Positions 60,565-64,000 of a stretch of 64,000 bases of DNA are shown piece after piece. The stretch is from Roseobacter cerasinus (lineage in GTDB: Bacteria; Pseudomonadota; Alphaproteobacteria; Rhodobacterales; Rhodobacteraceae). The stretch's first letter is position 1; every line of letters starts with the position of its first letter. The stretch spans positions 310,001 through 374,000 of the forward strand of contig NZ_BLIV01000004.1 of the NCBI RefSeq assembly GCF_009811755.1, written 5' to 3'. A program made the position numbers and the translations under genes. Under the pieces are notes generated by a model, which had not been told where the DNA came from, ran no database searches, and was given only the letters and a program-made list of their open reading frames with translations.

Positions 60565-62973
60565 ATGAAGTCACATTATCAGGCCGTGGTGATCGGAGGC
60601 GGTGTCGTCGGCACCTCTGTGTTGTATCATCTGGCAAAGTTCGGTTGGAAAGACGTGTGCTTGATCGAGCGGGACATCCTCACATGCGGGTCCTCCTGGC
60701 ACGCGGCAGGGGGGTTTCACGCCCTGAATGCGGACCCTAACATCGCTGGCCTGCAGGCCTATACCATCGATTTGCTCAGCGAAATTGAGCAGGAGTCCGG
60801 CCAGTCGGTGGGCATGCATATGACCGGGGGGATGACCCTGGCGGGTACGCCGGACCGTTGGGAATGGCTGCAATCGGCCTATCGCACGTTCCAGTCCATC
60901 GGCATTGACGACGTGCGTCTGATCACCCCCGAAGAGGCGGGGGATCTGTGCCCGATCATGTCCACGCACGGCATTTTGGGCGGCATGTGGGCTGATCGCG
61001 AGGGCTACGTCGACACTACGGGCACCGTGCATGCCTACGCGGGTGCCGCCAAGAAGTACGGCGCCGAAGTGATCGAGCACAACCGCGTGCTGGAGCTGAT
61101 CCAGACGGCGGACGGGTGGGATGTGGTCACCGAGAAGGGTACGATTCACACAGAACATGTGGTCAATGCGGGCGGGCTCTGGGCCAAGCAGGTGGGCCGC
61201 ATGGCGGGGATCGAATTGCCTGTCTCGCCGCTCAACCATCATTATCTGATCTCGGATACCATCCCTGAGGTGGCCGCGATGGAGCGGGAAATGCCGCTTG
61301 TCGTGGACCTCGAAGGCTTCACCTACATGCGGCAGGACCAGCAGGGGCTGCTGCTGGGGATCTACGAGGTCGACCATGACCACTGGATGATGGACGGCGC
61401 GCCGTGGGATTACGGCATGCAGTTGCAGCAGGAAGACCCCGACCGGATTGAGCGCGAACTGACCCTTGGGTTTGAGCGCTACCCCGTCCTGCAGCACACT
61501 GGCATCAAGACCTGGGTGAATGGGGCCTTCACTTTCTCACCCGACGGCAACCCGCTTGTGGGGCCGGTGCGAGGTAAGCTGGGCTATTGGTGCGCCTGTG
61601 CGGTGATGGCGGGCTATCTGCAGGGAGGTGGCGTGGGCAAATCACTGGCGGAATGGATGATCCACGGCGAGCCAGAGGCGGATGTCTTCGGCATGGATGT
61701 TGCCCGATATGGGGATTTCGCGCAGAACAAGCGCTTCATCAAGGAAACCACCGGGCAGTTTTACACCCGCCGTTTTGTCATGACCTATCCGAACGAGCAA
61801 CTGCCAGCGGGTCGGCCCCTGAAGAAAGCCCCGGCCTATGATGCGATGGCAGCGGCTGGCTGCCAGTGGGGGGCAAGCTGGGGGCTAGAAGTGCCGCTTT
61901 ACTTCGCCAAGACCGCGAATTTCTCGGAAACGCCCACACTCAAACGCTCCAATGCCTTCGAGATCGTGGCAGAGGAGTGCAAGGCCGTGCGCGACGCGGT
62001 AGGCCTACTCGATATCTCCGGCTTCTCGCGATACGAGGTGAGCGGTCCGGGCGCGGAGGCGTGGCTCGACCGGATGATGGCTTCGGTCCTGCCAAGGCCG
62101 GGCCGGGCGAAGCTGGCGCCGATGCTCAGCCCAGAGGGCAAGCTGAAGGGCGATCTGACTGTCTTCAACTGGGGCGATGGCACCTGGTGGATCATGGGCA
62201 GCTACTACCTACGCGAATGGCACATGCGTTGGTTCCACGACCACATGGGCGAGAATTTCAGCCTTGGCGATCTGTCGGATGATGTGGTCGGCTTCAGCCT
62301 GTCCGGCCCGAACAGCCGCAAGGTTCTGGAAAAGATCACAGACAGCCCCATCGCCGATCTGCCCTTCATGGGCTGCGGCACTTTCGACATCGGCATGTTG
62401 CGTGTGAAGGTTGGTCGGTTGTCCGTGTCGGGGGAGCTTGGCTTTGAGCTTCACTGCTCCGCAGCAGAGCACATCACGTTGCGCGAAACGCTGCTGGAGG
62501 CCGGGGCCGATCTCGGCATCCGCGAGATTGGTTTCAACGCGCTGCTTTCCCTGCGGCTGGAGAAGAGCTTTGGCATCTGGAGCGCGGAATTCACCCAGGC
62601 CTATACGCCGGGTCAAACAGGAATGGACCGGTGGATCGCCTGGGACAAGGGCGATTTCGTCGGGCGTGACGCCGCCCTTGCAGAGCGGGACAGCAACGCG
62701 CTCGCCCAAAGAATTGTGACGCTCGAAGTCGACGCCAAGGATGCCGACGCCAGTGGGTTTGAACCGGTGTGGAAAAACGGCGCGCGCGTCGGGTTTGTCA
62801 CATCGGGCGGGTTTGGCCACACGATGGGCAAATCACTGGCCCTGGCCATGGTGGACCAGGCCGCCTGCGCCGAGGGCACTGACCTCACCGTGCACATTGT
62901 GGGACAAGAGCGGCCCGCCAAGGTCATTGCAAACTCACCCTACGATCCGCAGGGTCTGGCGATGCGGGGCTGA
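60565..62973 (+). CDS. FAD oxidoreductase, dimethylglycine/sarcosine dehydrogenase family
   Basis: An 802-residue two-part enzyme. The N-terminal DAO domain has the FAD motif [20 protein letters not shown] and the [11 protein letters not shown] segment, whose His46 corresponds to the covalent flavin His of DMGDH-like enzymes. The C-terminal half (about 430-800) is a GcvT-type tetrahydrofolate-binding domain. Such enzymes demethylate N-methyl amino acids and transfer the C1 unit to folate. GGGAGG precedes the ATG. It lies 3 bases before the MttB-like gene, so both are co-expressed. Confidence 0.88.
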   Translation: MKSHYQAVVIGGGVVGTSVLYHLAKFGWKDVCLIERDILTCGSSWHAAGGFHALNADPNIAGLQAYTIDLLSEIEQESGQSVGMHMTGGMTLAGTPDRWEWLQSAYRTFQSIGIDDVRLITPEEAGDLCPIMSTHGILGGMWADREGYVDTTGTVHAYAGAAKKYGAEVIEHNRVLELIQTADGWDVVTEKGTIHTEHVVNAGGLWAKQVGRMAGIELPVSPLNHHYLISDTIPEVAAMEREMPLVVDLEGFTYMRQDQQGLLLGIYEVDHDHWMMDGAPWDYGMQLQQEDPDRIERELTLGFERYPVLQHTGIKTWVNGAFTFSPDGNPLVGPVRGKLGYWCACAVMAGYLQGGGVGKSLAEWMIHGEPEADVFGMDVARYGDFAQNKRFIKETTGQFYTRRFVMTYPNEQLPAGRPLKKAPAYDAMAAAGCQWGASWGLEVPLYFAKTANFSETPTLKRSNAFEIVAEECKAVRDAVGLLDISGFSRYEVSGPGAEAWLDRMMASVLPRPGRAKLAPMLSPEGKLKGDLTVFNWGDGTWWIMGSYYLREWHMRWFHDHMGENFSLGDLSDDVVGFSLSGPNSRKVLEKITDSPIADLPFMGCGTFDIGMLRVKVGRLSVSGELGFELHCSAAEHITLRETLLEAGADLGIREIGFNALLSLRLEKSFGIWSAEFTQAYTPGQTGMDRWIAWDKGDFVGRDAALAERDSNALAQRIVTLEVDAKDADASGFEPVWKNGARVGFVTSGGFGHTMGKSLALAMVDQAACAEGTDLTVHIVGQERPAKVIANSPYDPQGLAMRG

Positions 62974-62976
62974 GCG

Positions 62977-64000
62977 GTGGCTGTGAAACAGACAGCCCGC
63001 ACACGCTCCGGACGCCGTCGCGGGCGGGCAGATGGGGCCGCGCCCGAGAGTTTGCGCAAGGTGAACTACCGCCAATTGCGCAACCCGTTTCCGGCGATGG
63101 CCGTCTTCTCGGAGGATCAGGCCGAGGACATGCATCAAAGCGCGCTGTACATCCTCGAAGATCTGGGGATGCGGGTTCTTCTGCCCGAAGCCCGGGCAAT
63201 CTTTGCGCAGTCGGGGGCGCGGGTGGACGGAGAGATGGTGTTTGTCGGTCGCGACATCGTGGCCGCCGCCCTTGCCAGCGCGCCCAAATCCATCCCTTGC
63301 CGGGCCGGCGCGCGCGACCGCGATGTGGTGATGGAACTGGGCAACCTCGTGTTTCAGGCGGGCGCCGGTGCGCCGCATGCAACGGATCTTGTGCGGGGGC
63401 GCAGACCGGGGTCAGCCAGCGACTACATCGAATACCTGCAGCTGACACAGCACTTCGACGTCTTCCACATGATCTCGCCGCAGGTGGAGCCGCAGGATGT
63501 ACCCACGCACCTGCGTCACTATTTCACGACAGAGGCACAGCTGACCTGGTCAGACAAATTCCCCTTCACTTTCGCGCGGGGCACGCCGCAGGTGATGGAC
63601 TGCTTTGAGATGATCCGCAACTATCGCGGCGTCTCGGATGATGCGTTTCGTGCGCATCCTCACACCTATACGATCATCAACACAAATTCGCCGCGCACAT
63701 TGGATATCCCCATGGCGCAGGGGCTGATCGACTTCGCCCGCCATGGGCAGATGTCGATTGTCACGCCCTTCACGCTTATGGGGGCGATGGCGCCGATCAC
63801 CGTTGCGGGTGCGGTCACGCTGAGCCACGCGGAGGCGCTGCTGGCGATCACCTTGACGCAACTGGTCCAGCCCGGCGCGCCGGTTTGCTATGGCACCTTC
63901 ACGTCGAACGTGGATATGAAGTCCGGCGCGCCCGCCTTTGGCACGCCCTCGCATTTTCAGGCGTCGCTGGCGGCAGGGCAAATGGCCCGCAAGATCGGGT
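62977..64000 (+). CDS. Trimethylamine methyltransferase family (MttB-like), N-terminal part
   Basis: The gene runs off the right end; 341 codons are visible. Start taken as GTG 62977 (GTG 62983 possible). The N-terminus is basic (KQTARTRSGRRRGRADG). Family features include ALYILEDLGMRVLLPEARAI and VTPFTLMGAMAPITVAGAVT. MttB homologues without pyrrolysine act on glycine betaine and related quaternary amines; no in-frame TAG occurs in the visible part, but the residue in question probably lies beyond the end. Coupled to the DMGDH-like gene, it may demethylate a substrate ahead of that enzyme. Confidence 0.85.
   Translation, partial: MAVKQTARTRSGRRRGRADGAAPESLRKVNYRQLRNPFPAMAVFSEDQAEDMHQSALYILEDLGMRVLLPEARAIFAQSGARVDGEMVFVGRDIVAAALASAPKSIPCRAGARDRDVVMELGNLVFQAGAGAPHATDLVRGRRPGSASDYIEYLQLTQHFDVFHMISPQVEPQDVPTHLRHYFTTEAQLTWSDKFPFTFARGTPQVMDCFEMIRNYRGVSDDAFRAHPHTYTIINTNSPRTLDIPMAQGLIDFARHGQMSIVTPFTLMGAMAPITVAGAVTLSHAEALLAITLTQLVQPGAPVCYGTFTSNVDMKSGAPAFGTPSHFQASLAAGQMARKIG

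Noticed and set aside
62977-64000. Pyrrolysine-type MttB
   Set aside because: No in-frame TAG in the visible part, and the relevant position is probably beyond the window. Roseobacters generally carry non-pyrrolysine homologues.
1-64000. CRISPR array, prophage, integrase, insertion sequence, rRNA operon
   Set aside because: No regularly spaced repeats, transposase or integrase motifs, or rRNA sequence were seen in any part of the window.

Overview
The window is a dense, high-GC (roughly 60-65%) stretch of bacterial chromosome or chromid. Gene content points to an alphaproteobacterium of the Roseobacter group (Rhodobacterales): TRAP and tripartite tricarboxylate (TTT) transporters, a plant-type glutamate-cysteine ligase, paired MttB-like and dimethylglycine-dehydrogenase-like genes, entericidin-like lipoproteins, many start/stop overlaps of the ATGA or GTGA type, and GTG/TTG starts. 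I saw no rRNA, tRNA, CRISPR array, phage module or insertion sequence.

Layout. (1) 1-6463, plus strand: end of an S49 peptidase, a small zinc-ribbon membrane protein, a Ca/Na antiporter, a FolM/PTR1-like reductase, then uvrC, pgsA, moaD, moaE and a universal stress protein behind an FNR-type box. (2) 6556-13356: ubiA, a BON/OmpA protein and a coiled-coil membrane protein on the minus strand, divergent from rsmE, an acetyltransferase, a membrane protein and gshA. (3) 13469-15352: an SLC13/RCK permease. (4) 15349-22474: a LacI regulator divergent from TTT transporter genes, an acylating aldehyde dehydrogenase and an AMP-forming CoA ligase; this set resembles the sulfoacetate (sau) locus with a different transporter. 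(5) 22610-26006: a two-subunit Isoquinoline-oxidoreductase-type molybdenum hydroxylase with a divergent TetR regulator and two palindromic operators. (6) 26151-36152: an amino-sugar regulon; murQ plus an ABC sugar importer and a Gfo/Idh dehydrogenase read left, a BadF-type kinase, GntR regulator, SIS deaminase and nagA read right. (7) 36155-41089: an unsaturated-uronate locus; SDR plus TRAP genes divergent from a GntR/FCD regulator and kdgF. (8) 41120-45229: a FIST protein, hybrid kinase and LuxR response regulator resembling the NosP/NahK nitric-oxide sensing module. (9) 45230-48198: a gene-poor stretch with a LysE exporter, a DksA-like protein and tandem entericidin-like lipoproteins. (10) 48316-54811: seven overlapping genes for an unidentified glycan or glycolipid. 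(11) 55094-64000: an MscS channel, a LysR regulator, a small basic protein, a family-5 solute-binding protein, a DMGDH-like oxidoreductase and the start of an MttB-family methyltransferase.

Most of the window is accessory catabolism arranged as self-contained cassettes, each holding its own regulator, transporter and enzymes. The cassettes suggest a marine heterotroph using organosulfonates or similar acids, peptidoglycan amino sugars, alginate/pectin-derived uronates and methylated amines. The best candidates for something undescribed are the seven-gene glycan operon, the TTT-linked sau-like locus and the kinase/MurQ/ABC route for amino sugars. All functional assignments are from reading motifs and context; no database search was possible.
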